Positions 50,254-58,545 of a stretch of DNA of 64,000 bases are shown piece after piece. Each line of letters starts with the position of its first letter. Position 1 is the stretch's first letter. Source of the DNA: an uncultured Alteromonadaceae bacterium (GTDB taxonomy: Bacteria > Pseudomonadota > Gammaproteobacteria > Enterobacterales > Alteromonadaceae); the NCBI GenBank assembly GCA_947494925.1, contig CANLWS010000007.1, positions 248,001 to 312,000 of the forward strand, in the 5' to 3' direction. Below the pieces are notes generated by a model. It did not search any database and was not told the origin of the DNA. It saw only the letters and a list, made by a program, of their open reading frames with translations. Both the position numbers and the translations under genes were made by a program.

Positions 50254-50273
50254 AATGACGCCAGGAGGTAGTG
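50254..50273 (+). repeat. 20-base element downstream of flagellin 2 (copy 2)
   Basis: Identical to the element at 48783-48802. Here it lies inside a larger inverted pair, GCCGACG at 50241-50247 and CGTCGGC at 50307-50313. Confidence 0.8.
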
Positions 50274-50438
50274 AGAGGTATTGAGGTTTTGGCCATCAAT
50301 TCCGCTCGTCGGCTTTGAGCTTTCGCTCGCTCTTTAGCATAAAGCTTCTGAAGGCAAATTGCCTAACAAAAGTGCCAGTCAGAAAACTGACTAACAACAG
50401 TAAGAAAGCACGTTACGTGCCAATGTTAGTTTTTTGAT

Positions 50439-50465
50439 TAAACCGTTGTCATTAAAGGCGAATAC
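50439..50465 (+). promoter_or_regulatory. weak sigma-28-like site for flagellin 3
   Basis: TAAA (50439-50442), 15 nt, then GCGAATAC (50458-50465), five of eight matches to the -10. Spacing and distance to the ATG (about 40 nt) fit, but the -10 is poor; another TAAA lies at 50340. Confidence 0.3.
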
Positions 50466-50507
50466 TAAAAATAAAATAATAATTCGCTGACAACTTAGGA
50501 GAATGAT

Positions 50508-51353
50508 ATGTCACTTTTTGTTAGCACTAATGTGTCGTCATTAAATGCGACACGACAACTTTTTACTTCGGGCAATAACTTGAGTACTGCATTTGAGCGT
50601 TTATCGTCAGGATTTCGCATAAACAGTGCCAAAGATGATGCCGCAGGATTACAAATTTCGAACCGATTGACGACCCAGGTGCTGGGGCTGAATATGGCGG
50701 TGAGAAATGCCAATGACGGGATTTCATTGGCGCAAACCGCTGAAGGCGCACTTGCCGAGACAACGGCGGCACTGCAGAGAATACGGGTACTTGCGGTACA
50801 GTCACAAAACGGCATTAATGCCAGTTCAGATAGATTGGCTTTGCAACAAGAGGTCTCAGCCTTAAAACAGGAGATCAGTCGGATTGCGGCGACATCGCAA
50901 TTCGGAGGTGTGAATATTCTGGATGGCATGTATTCAGCAGCTTTCCTGGTTGGGGCAAATGCGGGCCAGACTATCAGTGTTAACATATCCAGGCCGGGTG
51001 GTTTTGGCACGTCAGGTTTGTTTGGTGCTCAGAATGTAGCCGCAAACAATATTTCTGTGGCTACGGTGGATGATGCATCCCGAGCAATGACCGCAGTACT
51101 GGGGGCAATTTCAACCATTGATGCCAAGCGGGCAGAATTGGGTGCAGTTCAAAACCGTTTTCAATCAACAATCAGGAATTTATCGAATATCTCGGAAAAT
51201 GTGTCAGCGGCAAGATCCCGCATTCGAGATACAGATTTTGCCGTCGAAACGGCAGAACTGACCCGCTGGCAGATTATTCAACAGGCAAGCATAACTGTAC
51301 TCGGACAGGCTAACCAAAGGCCGCAATCCGCACTACAATTACTTGGAGGTTAA
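50508..51353 (+). CDS. fliC: flagellin, type B (third copy)
   Basis: The 281-residue product is nearly the same as the second flagellin, with [20 protein letters not shown] at the start and TRWQIIQQASITVLGQANQ near the end. It has the usual TAELTR in the C-terminal helix. Differences cluster in the short middle region. TTAGGAGAATGAT precedes the ATG. It probably arose by tandem duplication of a type B gene. It ends at its own terminator at 51580-51607, more than 200 nt downstream. Confidence 0.94.
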   Translation: MSLFVSTNVSSLNATRQLFTSGNNLSTAFERLSSGFRINSAKDDAAGLQISNRLTTQVLGLNMAVRNANDGISLAQTAEGALAETTAALQRIRVLAVQSQNGINASSDRLALQQEVSALKQEISRIAATSQFGGVNILDGMYSAAFLVGANAGQTISVNISRPGGFGTSGLFGAQNVAANNISVATVDDASRAMTAVLGAISTIDAKRAELGAVQNRFQSTIRNLSNISENVSAARSRIRDTDFAVETAELTRWQIIQQASITVLGQANQRPQSALQLLGG

Positions 51354-51579
51354 TTTTACTGAAAATTCCTAGAGGGTAGGAGATGAGAGGCCGACCCCGA
51401 GCAGCGATGGCTTTGCTGCAAAACGTTCAGGGATGAACATCCAGCAGTAAACGCTGTTGGAAAATGCCGACTAACAGGACTGAGAGTGTAGAAGTTTGGT
51501 TGAGAGGCCAGTATTCATTCTCACACCCTGCCAGCCGGACAGAAACCTTATTTGCTCGTTCTCCTAACGTGAGCAAGTT

Positions 51580-51607
51580 GGCTGGGTCATTTGACCCGGC
51601 CTTTTTT
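51580..51607 (+). terminator. intrinsic terminator of flagellin 3
   Basis: GGCTGGGTC (51580-51588) pairs with GACCCGGCC (51593-51601), one T-G pair, then six T. The sequence just before it (TCTCCTAACGTGAGCAAGTT) parallels the one before the flagellin 1 terminator. Confidence 0.85.
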
Positions 51608-51822
51608 ATGCCTGCCAAATTATTGACTCAATTCACTTAATCACGTTGTCTGAAATTATTAGCAGATGTCGTGCCAATAAATCACTGGTGCCTTTTTATT
51701 TAGCCCTATTTTTTCGGTTGTGCCAAAAAATATTTTCATGTTTTTTTTCAGAAAAAGTCCTCCGCCCTAAAAACTTCATAAATATCAATTGATTAGAAAT
51801 TCAAAAAAAATTAAAAAAAAAC

Positions 51823-51849
51823 TAAAGACTCTTTAGAAGTGGTCGATAA
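51823..51849 (+). promoter_or_regulatory. sigma-28 promoter for flagellin 4
   Basis: TAAA (51823-51826), 15 nt, then GTCGATAA (51842-51849), the same -10 as the flagellin 1 promoter. The start near 51856 gives a leader of about 166 nt. Confidence 0.82.
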
Positions 51850-52021
51850 CCTTAGTTGAGAGGAGATGCACCCTGTGCATTGACAAAATTTTGGGGTTAG
51901 GTAGAGGTGCCTGATTTCAATTTAGTGAGGCAACTTGGCGGAGACACAATCCAAAAAGTTGAATTTGAGGCGAACTGCTCAGCGGTAATATTTACCAGAG
52001 TCAGTTCTCAGGAGGTATATT

Positions 52022-52846
52022 ATGGGTTTATTTGTTAACACCAATGTGTCTTCACTGAATGCGCAACGACAGTTGTTTAATTCAGGGAATGCACTAAGTA
52101 CGTCTTTCGAGAGATTGTCGTCTGGTTTCCGTATCAACCGTGCTGCGGATGATGCTGCTGGTCTACAAATTTCAGATCGATTGACGACTCAGGTTCAAGG
52201 CTTGAATCAGGCTGTTCGTAATGCCAATGACGCCATTTCACTGGCGCAGACTGCTGAAGGTGCATTAGGCGAAGTGACTAGTTCGCTTCAACGTATTCGT
52301 ACTCTGGCAGTCCAATCGCAAAATGGTATCAACTCTTCAGCAGACAGAACCGCTCTGCAAAAAGAAGTGTCAGCCCTTAAACAGGAAATTTCGCGTATCT
52401 CAACTGACTCTCAGTTTGCGGGCGTTGATTTGTTAACGGGAAGTTTTTCTGCAGCATTCCTGGTAGGCGCGAACGGTGGTCAGACGATTTCAGTCAACCT
52501 ATCTCGAACGGGTGGTTTTGGAGCTTCAGGTTTAAGTTTGGCCGATACTTCTGTTGCTACGGTGGCCGAAGCCTCTGCCGCATTAACTGCGATTACGGCT
52601 GCAATTTCGACTATTGGTGCGACTAGAGCTGATTTGGGTGCGCTTCAAAACCGGTTCCAATCAACCATTCGTAACCTGAGTAACATTTCAGAGAATATAG
52701 CTGGTGCACGTTCACGTATTCGCGATACTGACTTTGCAACTGAAACCGCTGAATTAACGCGTAATCAGATTGTTCAACAGGCGTCTTTGTCTGTATTGAG
52801 TCAGGCTAACCAGCGTCCTCAGTCGGCTTTGTCCTTGTTGGGTTAA
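52022..52846 (+). CDS. fliC: flagellin, type A (fourth copy)
   Basis: The 274-residue product starts [20 protein letters not shown] and ends [12 protein letters not shown]. It pairs with the first flagellin in length, TRNQI helix and promoter type. The strong sigma-28 promoter and AGGAGGT ribosome site suggest high expression. A TTGGGTT-AAT-AACCCAA hairpin at 52838-52854 includes the stop codon. flaG follows after 96 nt. Confidence 0.95.
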   Translation: MGLFVNTNVSSLNAQRQLFNSGNALSTSFERLSSGFRINRAADDAAGLQISDRLTTQVQGLNQAVRNANDAISLAQTAEGALGEVTSSLQRIRTLAVQSQNGINSSADRTALQKEVSALKQEISRISTDSQFAGVDLLTGSFSAAFLVGANGGQTISVNLSRTGGFGASGLSLADTSVATVAEASAALTAITAAISTIGATRADLGALQNRFQSTIRNLSNISENIAGARSRIRDTDFATETAELTRNQIVQQASLSVLSQANQRPQSALSLLG

Positions 52847-52942
52847 TAACCCAAGTTGAGAGACAATAATCGCCACTGGGCTAACAATGAGCTGGCTACT
52901 ATACTTATGGTGGCCGTTCATTCATCTGAGTGGAGGTGAAAG

Positions 52943-53368
52943 ATGGATGTAGATTTTTCACAAGTTGGCCAGAATGTTGCTGTGCAAAATACTAACGGTA
53001 ACGTTGTGCGTCGAGATGATTTGAGTGCAGAGGAATCTGTGCAAGCTCGCCAGGACAGAAGACTGGAGCAAAATGCTCAAGCTTCCGTTATAGCGGCCGA
53101 TAACAGTGAAGAGCTGAATAACGCTTCAATTAACATTGAAAGTGCTGTTGCAGAAATCAGTGATTTTGTTCAGGCACAAAACAGACAGCTCGCTTTTTCC
53201 ATTGATGAAAAAAGTGAACGTCAGGTTGTGAAGGTCACAGACTCTGAATCGGGAGATGTTATTCGTCAAATCCCGTCGGAAGAAGTTCTGGCCTTATCTG
53301 AAAGAATTAAGGAATTGCAAACTGATGTAGGCGCAGCTGTAGGAGTGTTATTTAACAAGCAAGCATAA
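52943..53368 (+). CDS. flaG: FlaG, flagellar filament-length accessory protein
   Basis: The 141-residue product has a variable N-terminal half and a conserved C-terminal FlaG domain (FSIDEKSERQVVKVTDSESG, then IRQIPSEEVLALSERIKEL). FlaG in Vibrio, Campylobacter and relatives influences filament length and is encoded between flagellin and fliD, as here. GGAGGTG lies 6 nt before the ATG. fliD follows after 18 nt. Confidence 0.92.
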   Translation: MDVDFSQVGQNVAVQNTNGNVVRRDDLSAEESVQARQDRRLEQNAQASVIAADNSEELNNASINIESAVAEISDFVQAQNRQLAFSIDEKSERQVVKVTDSESGDVIRQIPSEEVLALSERIKELQTDVGAAVGVLFNKQA

Positions 53369-53386
53369 GTAATTGAGAGGTTCGTC

Positions 53387-54844
53387 ATGACTATCCAGTC
53401 ATTAGGTGTAGGATCGGGTTTAGATTTAGACGGTTTGGTTACGCAGCTTATCGCTGCAGAACGCAAACCTAAAGAAGATCGTCTTAACGCGAAAGAAGAA
53501 TCCCTTGATGCGGAAATTTCTGGCCTTGGTCAGCTAAAATCCAAAATGAGTGATTTTCTCGATTCAGTGGATGAGTTACGTAGTGACTTTAATCTGAAAG
53601 GTCGGGAACCTACCATCGACAATCCGGATGAGAATGTCGAACCTTTTACTGCTGAAGCATCTAACAGTGCACTTGAAGGTTCATACGAAGTAGCTGTTAA
53701 ACAGCTGGCCGGGGGGAGTCGCATTGAAACTGCAGATGCAGTAGGTGGAGGCTTCTCCAGCACATCAGATGTTGTCAGTGCCAGCGCCGGCGATCTTACA
53801 TTCAAAATTGGCGCTACTAGTGACAGTTTTACAATTAATGTCACTGCTGGCATGACACTTCAAGAACTTCGCAATGCCATTAACAGTTCAGATAATAATT
53901 TTGGTGTCAACGCCAGTATTATAGACACGGGTACCACTGATGGTGGTGCGAAACTAGTCTTTAGTTCAGATACAACAGGTACAGGCAATGATTTAGTTAT
54001 CGTCAACGATAACAATATTGCTGATTTGGACCGCGTATCCACAACCGACTCAACTGAAACATCCACTTTTTTATCTCCTGTCTTATCGGCTCGCAATGCG
54101 CAAGCGACTATAGATGGTATTGAGGTGGAAAGCAGTACCAATGAATTTGAAAACACAATTGAAAATGTGTCTTTTGAAGTCAGTTCCACTTCTTCCTTAG
54201 CTGCGGATGGGGTGACGTTTTTATCTTCCACTTTAAAAATCGGAACAGATACTGAAGGATTGGAAAAGAAAATCCGTGACTTTGTGGATAACTTTAACAA
54301 TCTTTCGAAAGAGATTGATACGCTGACTCGTTATGGAGAATCTGAGTTGGAAGATGACGGAGCCTTGGCCGGAGATTTTATGGTCCGTGGCATTCAGCAG
54401 GGGCTTTCTTCAATTATAGGGTCAAATGTCAGTGCTTCTGCACTTGGCGGTTTATTCCAAATAGGCGTAGAGCTAAACCAGGACGGTGAACTCGAGATAG
54501 GTTCATCTAATGATTTTGGTGTTGGCAGTGGAGAAGACAGATTAAAGGCCGCATTGGAAGATAATTTTGATGAAATTGCGACGCTTTTTACTGATGCAGA
54601 CGAAGGGATAGCGGCAAATTTATATACGTACGTTAAAGAATACACGACTTTCAGCGGACTGATAGCGACGCGAGAACGGTCAGCCAATGATGAAAAAGAT
54701 CAATTGGCTGATGAACGGGAGCAGTTCGAATTGCGCATGCTCAGTTTTGAACAGATTTTGCGCGACAGATATTTGAATTTAGATCAGACGGTCGCGCGAT
54801 TAAATCAGACCGGCAGTGCACTGTTGGCTTCACTTGGCGGTTAA
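53387..54844 (+). CDS. fliD: FliD, filament cap protein
   Basis: FliD caps the filament and promotes flagellin folding at the tip. The 485-residue product has the N-terminal motif GVGSGLDLDGLVTQLIAAER and a variable middle. The C-terminal FliD_C domain includes FVDNFNNLSKEIDTLTRYG and the end RYLNLDQTVARLNQTGSALL. GAGAGG precedes the ATG. fliS starts 11 nt downstream. Confidence 0.95.
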   Translation: MTIQSLGVGSGLDLDGLVTQLIAAERKPKEDRLNAKEESLDAEISGLGQLKSKMSDFLDSVDELRSDFNLKGREPTIDNPDENVEPFTAEASNSALEGSYEVAVKQLAGGSRIETADAVGGGFSSTSDVVSASAGDLTFKIGATSDSFTINVTAGMTLQELRNAINSSDNNFGVNASIIDTGTTDGGAKLVFSSDTTGTGNDLVIVNDNNIADLDRVSTTDSTETSTFLSPVLSARNAQATIDGIEVESSTNEFENTIENVSFEVSSTSSLAADGVTFLSSTLKIGTDTEGLEKKIRDFVDNFNNLSKEIDTLTRYGESELEDDGALAGDFMVRGIQQGLSSIIGSNVSASALGGLFQIGVELNQDGELEIGSSNDFGVGSGEDRLKAALEDNFDEIATLFTDADEGIAANLYTYVKEYTTFSGLIATRERSANDEKDQLADEREQFELRMLSFEQILRDRYLNLDQTVARLNQTGSALLASLGG

Positions 54845-54855
54845 GGGGACAATTA

Positions 54856-55287
54856 ATGGCACTTAAAGGAATCAACGCATATAAGAAAGGCAGTCTCAAA
54901 CAGGAGATCGCTACAGCAGACCCACATAAAATCACCCTAATGCTAATGCAGGGTGGTCTGGATAGAATGGCCTATGCCAAAGGTTGTATTGAACGTAAAG
55001 ATTTCGAGGGAAAGTCTGAGCACTTATCCCGTGCAACTGCAATTATAATGAACCTACGTGATACACTGGATCTGGAAAGCAAATCAGAAATTTCAGAAAA
55101 TTTGTACGCTCTCTATGATTTCATGGTCCAGCGATTAACCGACGCGAATATTCAGAATGACTTGAACATCATGGATGAAGTGATTAACCTGCTGTTACCG
55201 ATCAAAACAGCCTGGTCTGAAATCCCTGAAGACGCAAAGCAACAAGCGTATGAGGCTCAGAGGCAAAAACGTCAAGCCGTAGTGTGA
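54856..55287 (+). CDS. fliS: FliS, flagellin export chaperone
   Basis: FliS binds flagellin C-termini and prevents early polymerisation in the cytoplasm. The 143-residue product has the N-terminus MALKGINAYKKGSLKQEIAT and the PHKITLMLMQGGLDRMAYAK motif. A GGGGAC site lies before the ATG. The next gene overlaps its stop by 4 nt (GTGA). Confidence 0.95.
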   Translation: MALKGINAYKKGSLKQEIATADPHKITLMLMQGGLDRMAYAKGCIERKDFEGKSEHLSRATAIIMNLRDTLDLESKSEISENLYALYDFMVQRLTDANIQNDLNIMDEVINLLLPIKTAWSEIPEDAKQQAYEAQRQKRQAVV

Positions 55288-55592
55288 AAAAAATAAAATT
55301 AAATCACAACAATACTCCCCCCAATCTGATCCCAATTAACCAAGAATTAGAAGGCGTTTTGTCGAGTGAAGAACTCGACGATAAACGTCTTCTTGAACTA
55401 ATCGTAAAACGTGACGACCTTATAACTGCTCATCTTGACGGCTTAGATGTTGATGCCAAAAAGGCATTCGCAACAGCAGAATACGATACCAATCAGAGAT
55501 TGACGCAAATTGCTGAAACACTTTTCAGGACCTCACTATCAAAGCTAAGTGGCTTATTGCGAGGAAGAAAAGCGGTAGAAAAATACAAATAA
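55284..55592 (+). CDS. FliT-like small flagellar protein
   Basis: The 102-residue product starts at a GTG that overlaps the fliS stop, so translation is likely coupled. It is helical and charged (SEELDDKRLLELIVKRDDLI, then LTQIAETLFRTSLSKLSGLL). Position after fliS, size and helical pattern fit the FliT-like export chaperones that serve FliD, but sequence similarity is weak. It is the last gene before the glycosylation operon. Confidence 0.6.
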   Translation: MKKIKLNHNNTPPNLIPINQELEGVLSSEELDDKRLLELIVKRDDLITAHLDGLDVDAKKAFATAEYDTNQRLTQIAETLFRTSLSKLSGLLRGRKAVEKYK

Positions 55593-55609
55593 TAGAATGG
55601 TTAAAAACA

Positions 55610-55637
55610 TTGAGTAAACTTATTTTTAACCTATAAG
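55610..55637 (+). promoter_or_regulatory. possible sigma-70 promoter upstream of pseB
   Basis: TTGAGT (55610-55615) and TATAAG (55632-55637) are 16 nt apart. The pair lies across an AT-rich inverted repeat, GGTTAAAAA (55599-55607) and TTTTTAACC (55623-55631). Confidence 0.4.
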
Positions 55638-55640
55638 TTT

Positions 55641-55655
55641 TGGTGCAATACTTGC
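55641..55655 (+). promoter_or_regulatory. sigma-54-like promoter upstream of pseB
   Basis: TGGTGC-N5-TTGC keeps the invariant GG (55642-55643) and GC (55654-55655) 10 nt apart and the full TTGC. The start would be near 55667, about 22 nt before pseB, leaving the AAGGTAG ribosome site on the transcript. It would place glycan synthesis under the same control as flgB and flgF. Confidence 0.5.
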
Positions 55656-55688
55656 GTAGACAAAGAAAATAATAAGGTAGATGCGTAA

Positions 55689-56687
55689 ATGTTCTCAGAC
55701 AAGTCAATATTGATTACAGGTGGAACCGGCTCCTTTGGAAAGCAATTTATTTCCTATCTGTTGGCTCGCTATTCTCCAAGAAAACTCATCATTTATTCCC
55801 GAGACGAACTGAAGCAATTCGAAATGCAGCAGACGTTTGACGCCCCTTGTATGCGTTACTTCATAGGTGATGTCAGAGATAAAGAGCGACTTAAAGCTGC
55901 GATGCGAGACGTGGATTATGTTGTTCATGCTGCTGCGCTAAAACAGGTTCCTGCTGCTGAATATAATCCTAACGAATGCATCAAAACTAACATCAATGGT
56001 GCGCAGAACGTTATCGATGCTGCTATATCAGCTGATGTGCGTAGAGTGATAGCGTTATCCACTGATAAAGCTGCCAATCCTGTTAACTTGTATGGTGCTA
56101 CCAAATTGGCTTCCGACAAGCTTTTCGTTGCAGCAAATAATATATCAGGAGCAAAAGGTCCACGATTTGCTGTGGTTAGATACGGGAATGTCATTGGCTC
56201 ACGTGGGTCAGTTGTGCCATTTTTCAGGAATTTATTGGAAGAAGGATGTAGTAAACTGCCTGTAACCCATGAAGAGATGACGCGCTTCTGGATAACGTTA
56301 GAGGAAGGGGTAGAATTTGTGGTTAAAAACTTCGCCCGAATGCAAGGTGGTGAAATATTTGTTCCTAAAATTCCTTCAATACGTATTTTAGATTTGGTAG
56401 AGGCGATGAGTGGTTCAAGGGAATATGAACTTGTCGGGATAAGACCAGGTGAAAAATTACACGAAGTAATGGTGCCGGAGGAAATGGCACACCACTCACT
56501 TGAGTTCGACGATCATTATGTCATCACTCCAGCGATCAAATTTTTTGATAAAAATGTTGATTACACCCTAAATAAATCAGGCGAGTCAGGGCGCCAGGTT
56601 GAGGATAAATTTGAGTACCATTCAGGCACAAACCCGCACTTTTTAACTGTTAGTGAACTTCAGGAACTCGACAAGAATACCAAATGA
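55689..56687 (+). CDS. pseB: PseB, UDP-GlcNAc 4,6-dehydratase (inverting)
   Basis: PseB performs the first step of pseudaminic acid synthesis: dehydration with C5 inversion of UDP-GlcNAc. The 332-residue extended SDR has the nucleotide motif ITGGTGSFGKQF and the active-site STDKAANPVNLYGATKLASD region with the YxxxK dyad. Length matches characterised PseB proteins (about 334). pseC overlaps its stop by 4 nt (ATGA), and the whole downstream set is similarly packed. Confidence 0.95.
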   Translation: MFSDKSILITGGTGSFGKQFISYLLARYSPRKLIIYSRDELKQFEMQQTFDAPCMRYFIGDVRDKERLKAAMRDVDYVVHAAALKQVPAAEYNPNECIKTNINGAQNVIDAAISADVRRVIALSTDKAANPVNLYGATKLASDKLFVAANNISGAKGPRFAVVRYGNVIGSRGSVVPFFRNLLEEGCSKLPVTHEEMTRFWITLEEGVEFVVKNFARMQGGEIFVPKIPSIRILDLVEAMSGSREYELVGIRPGEKLHEVMVPEEMAHHSLEFDDHYVITPAIKFFDKNVDYTLNKSGESGRQVEDKFEYHSGTNPHFLTVSELQELDKNTK

Positions 56688-57847
56688 ACACTCCAGTTAA
56701 AGTCATACCCTACGGTAAACATTATATAGACAATGATGATATTGAAGCTGTAGTGGATGTGCTGACAAATCAATTTCTTACACAGGGAAAGTTGGTTTCA
56801 GAATTTGAAGCAAGTCTATCCGACTATACAGGCGCCAAGTATTGTACATCCGTGAATAGCGGGACTTCGGGTTTACATGTGGCATGTTTGGCTGCTGGCA
56901 TCAGTCAAAAAGACTGGGTTTGGACCGTCCCCAACTCTTTTGTCGCTTCAGCAAATTGCGCACGGTATTGTGGTGCACAAGTTGACTTTGTTGACATCGA
57001 CCCTTTGTCCAGAAATATATCAGTTGCTGCCCTTGAGAAAAAAATAGCCCAAGCTAAAAAAGTCGCAAAGCTCCCTAAGTTACTAATTGTAGTGCATTTT
57101 TCAGGGTTGAGTTGCGAAATGGAACGCATATCTGAGCTGTGTAAATTCCATAACATTATTCTCGTTGAAGATGCCGCGCATGGATTAGGCGGAAGCTACA
57201 AAGAAAGCAAAATTGGCTCTTGCTCTTACTCCGATATGACGGTTCTTAGTTTCCATCCCGTCAAATCAATTACTACCGCTGAGGGTGGGGCAATTTTGAC
57301 TAATTCTGCTGACATACAAACTCGTCTGCAGCTTTTTTCCAAACATGGTGTCACCCGGGAGCAGGCGCAAATGTCTGAACAAAGTCATGGCCCATGGTAT
57401 TACCAACAAGTCGCATTAGGATACAATTATCGTCTAAGCGATATTCATGCTGCACTGGGTTTGTCGCAAATGAGAAAACTTGATGACTTCGTTAATAAAA
57501 GAGCGTCTTTGGCAAAACACTACACTCAGTTGCTAACTGATTTACCTTTAAAATTACCGAGGGTTCCTGCTCATTGCGCTAGTGCTTGGCACCTATATAT
57601 GATTGAGCTTGAATCACATGATAGAAAAAAAGTTTTTAACGCTCTGAGAGGAAAAGGAATTGGTGTTAATGTTCACTATATCCCAATTCATATTCAGCCC
57701 TACTACCAAGAGCTGGGTTTTTCTTGCGGAGATTTCCCTGCAGCTGAAAAATTTTATGAAAACGCCATTACAATTCCTTTATTTCCGACTATGACTGCCG
57801 ATGAACAAGATAGAATTATACAGTCACTGCATGAGGTTCTAGTTTGA
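56684..57847 (+). CDS. pseC: PseC, UDP-4-keto-sugar aminotransferase
   Basis: PseC transfers an amino group to C4 of the 4-keto sugar made by PseB, using PLP. The 387-residue DegT/DnrJ/EryC1-family protein has its PLP lysine at Lys194 in SFHPVKSITTAEGG. It also shows the substrate-site motif NSGTSGLHVACLAAGI and the late GYNYRLSDIHAALGLSQ. It overlaps pseB and pseF by 4 nt each. Confidence 0.95.
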   Translation: MNTPVKVIPYGKHYIDNDDIEAVVDVLTNQFLTQGKLVSEFEASLSDYTGAKYCTSVNSGTSGLHVACLAAGISQKDWVWTVPNSFVASANCARYCGAQVDFVDIDPLSRNISVAALEKKIAQAKKVAKLPKLLIVVHFSGLSCEMERISELCKFHNIILVEDAAHGLGGSYKESKIGSCSYSDMTVLSFHPVKSITTAEGGAILTNSADIQTRLQLFSKHGVTREQAQMSEQSHGPWYYQQVALGYNYRLSDIHAALGLSQMRKLDDFVNKRASLAKHYTQLLTDLPLKLPRVPAHCASAWHLYMIELESHDRKKVFNALRGKGIGVNVHYIPIHIQPYYQELGFSCGDFPAAEKFYENAITIPLFPTMTADEQDRIIQSLHEVLV

Positions 57848-58545
57848 ATTTGGCAATCATCCCAGCAAGAGGTGGGAGCAAACGTATACCAGTTAAAAAT
57901 ATCAAAGAATTCGCAGGCAAGCCTTTGATAGCATATTCCATAATTGCCGCTAAAAACTCGCAACTTTTTGACAAGATAATAGTATCCACTGACAGCGAAA
58001 AAGTTGCCGAGATTGCTAAGCAATATGGTGCTGATGTGCCTTTTTTGCGACCTGAAGAGTTGTCAAACGACATCATTGGTACTCGGCCCGTAACAAATCA
58101 TGCAATTCAGTACTGTGTCGAGAATTATTTTGAACCTGAATATTCCTGTTGTATTTACGCAACAGCCCCCTTTTTACAACCAAAATATTTACAGTCTGGG
58201 TTAGAAAAACTCAAACTACAGGAAGATAAATCATTTGCATTTTCGGTGACTAGTTTTCCATTTCCAATTCAACGCTCATTGCGGATAGGTGAGTCCGGAG
58301 TTACGCCTATGTTTCCTGAATCAATTTGGACGAGATCACAAGATCTTGAAGAAGCTTATCACGATGCAGGTCAGTTTTATTGGGGAAGAACTAAAGACTA
58401 TTTGTCCAGCAAAAAGATTTTTTCAGAACACAGTTTACCGGTTGTGCTTCCTCGTCACCTTGTACAGGATATTGATACTCCAGAGGACTGGCATCGTGCA
58501 GAGCTAATGTATCAAGCGTACGTTCGTGGTATGAGTAATGACTAG
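57844..58545 (+). CDS. pseF: PseF, CMP-pseudaminic acid synthetase
   Basis: PseF activates pseudaminic acid with CTP. The 233-residue product has the CMP-sugar synthetase N-terminus (LAIIPARGGSKRIPVKNIKE) and later QDIDTPEDWHRAELMY. The start is TTG at 57844, overlapping the pseC TGA by 4 nt; no closer ATG fits the family N-terminus. Its end overlaps the next gene by 8 nt. Confidence 0.94.
   Translation: MNLAIIPARGGSKRIPVKNIKEFAGKPLIAYSIIAAKNSQLFDKIIVSTDSEKVAEIAKQYGADVPFLRPEELSNDIIGTRPVTNHAIQYCVENYFEPEYSCCIYATAPFLQPKYLQSGLEKLKLQEDKSFAFSVTSFPFPIQRSLRIGESGVTPMFPESIWTRSQDLEEAYHDAGQFYWGRTKDYLSSKKIFSEHSLPVVLPRHLVQDIDTPEDWHRAELMYQAYVRGMSND

Larger units (their letters stand above)
50012..50507. 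other. intergenic region between flagellins 2 and 3
   Basis: These 496 nt hold two near-identical 19/20-base repeats (50046-50064, 50112-50131), a strong hairpin (50097-50137), and a TTTACA/TGTAAA stem around a T-run (50207-50237) that may terminate flagellin 2. They also hold the 20-base element at 50254-50273, a GCCGACG/CGTCGGC inverted pair (50241-50247, 50307-50313), and a weak sigma-28-like site at 50439-50465. No coding frame is convincing. Confidence 0.65.
51354..52021. other. intergenic region between flagellins 3 and 4
   Basis: The first 250 nt form a long 3' region with GGACTGAGAGTGTAG at 51478-51492, also present in the flagellin 1 leader at 47903-47917. They also contain the motif TCTCCTAACGT and the terminator. 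An AT-rich stretch follows (51610-51820), then the sigma-28 promoter and a 166-nt leader with an ATGCAC/GTGCAT hairpin at 51866-51880. No coding frame is convincing. Confidence 0.65.

Noticed and set aside
50495-51010. Long antisense frame (171 codons) over flagellin 3, and similar ones over flagellin 2, flgK and purL
   Set aside because: They lie fully inside strongly conserved genes, have Ser/Ala/Pro-rich composition typical of shadow frames, and show no ribosome site.
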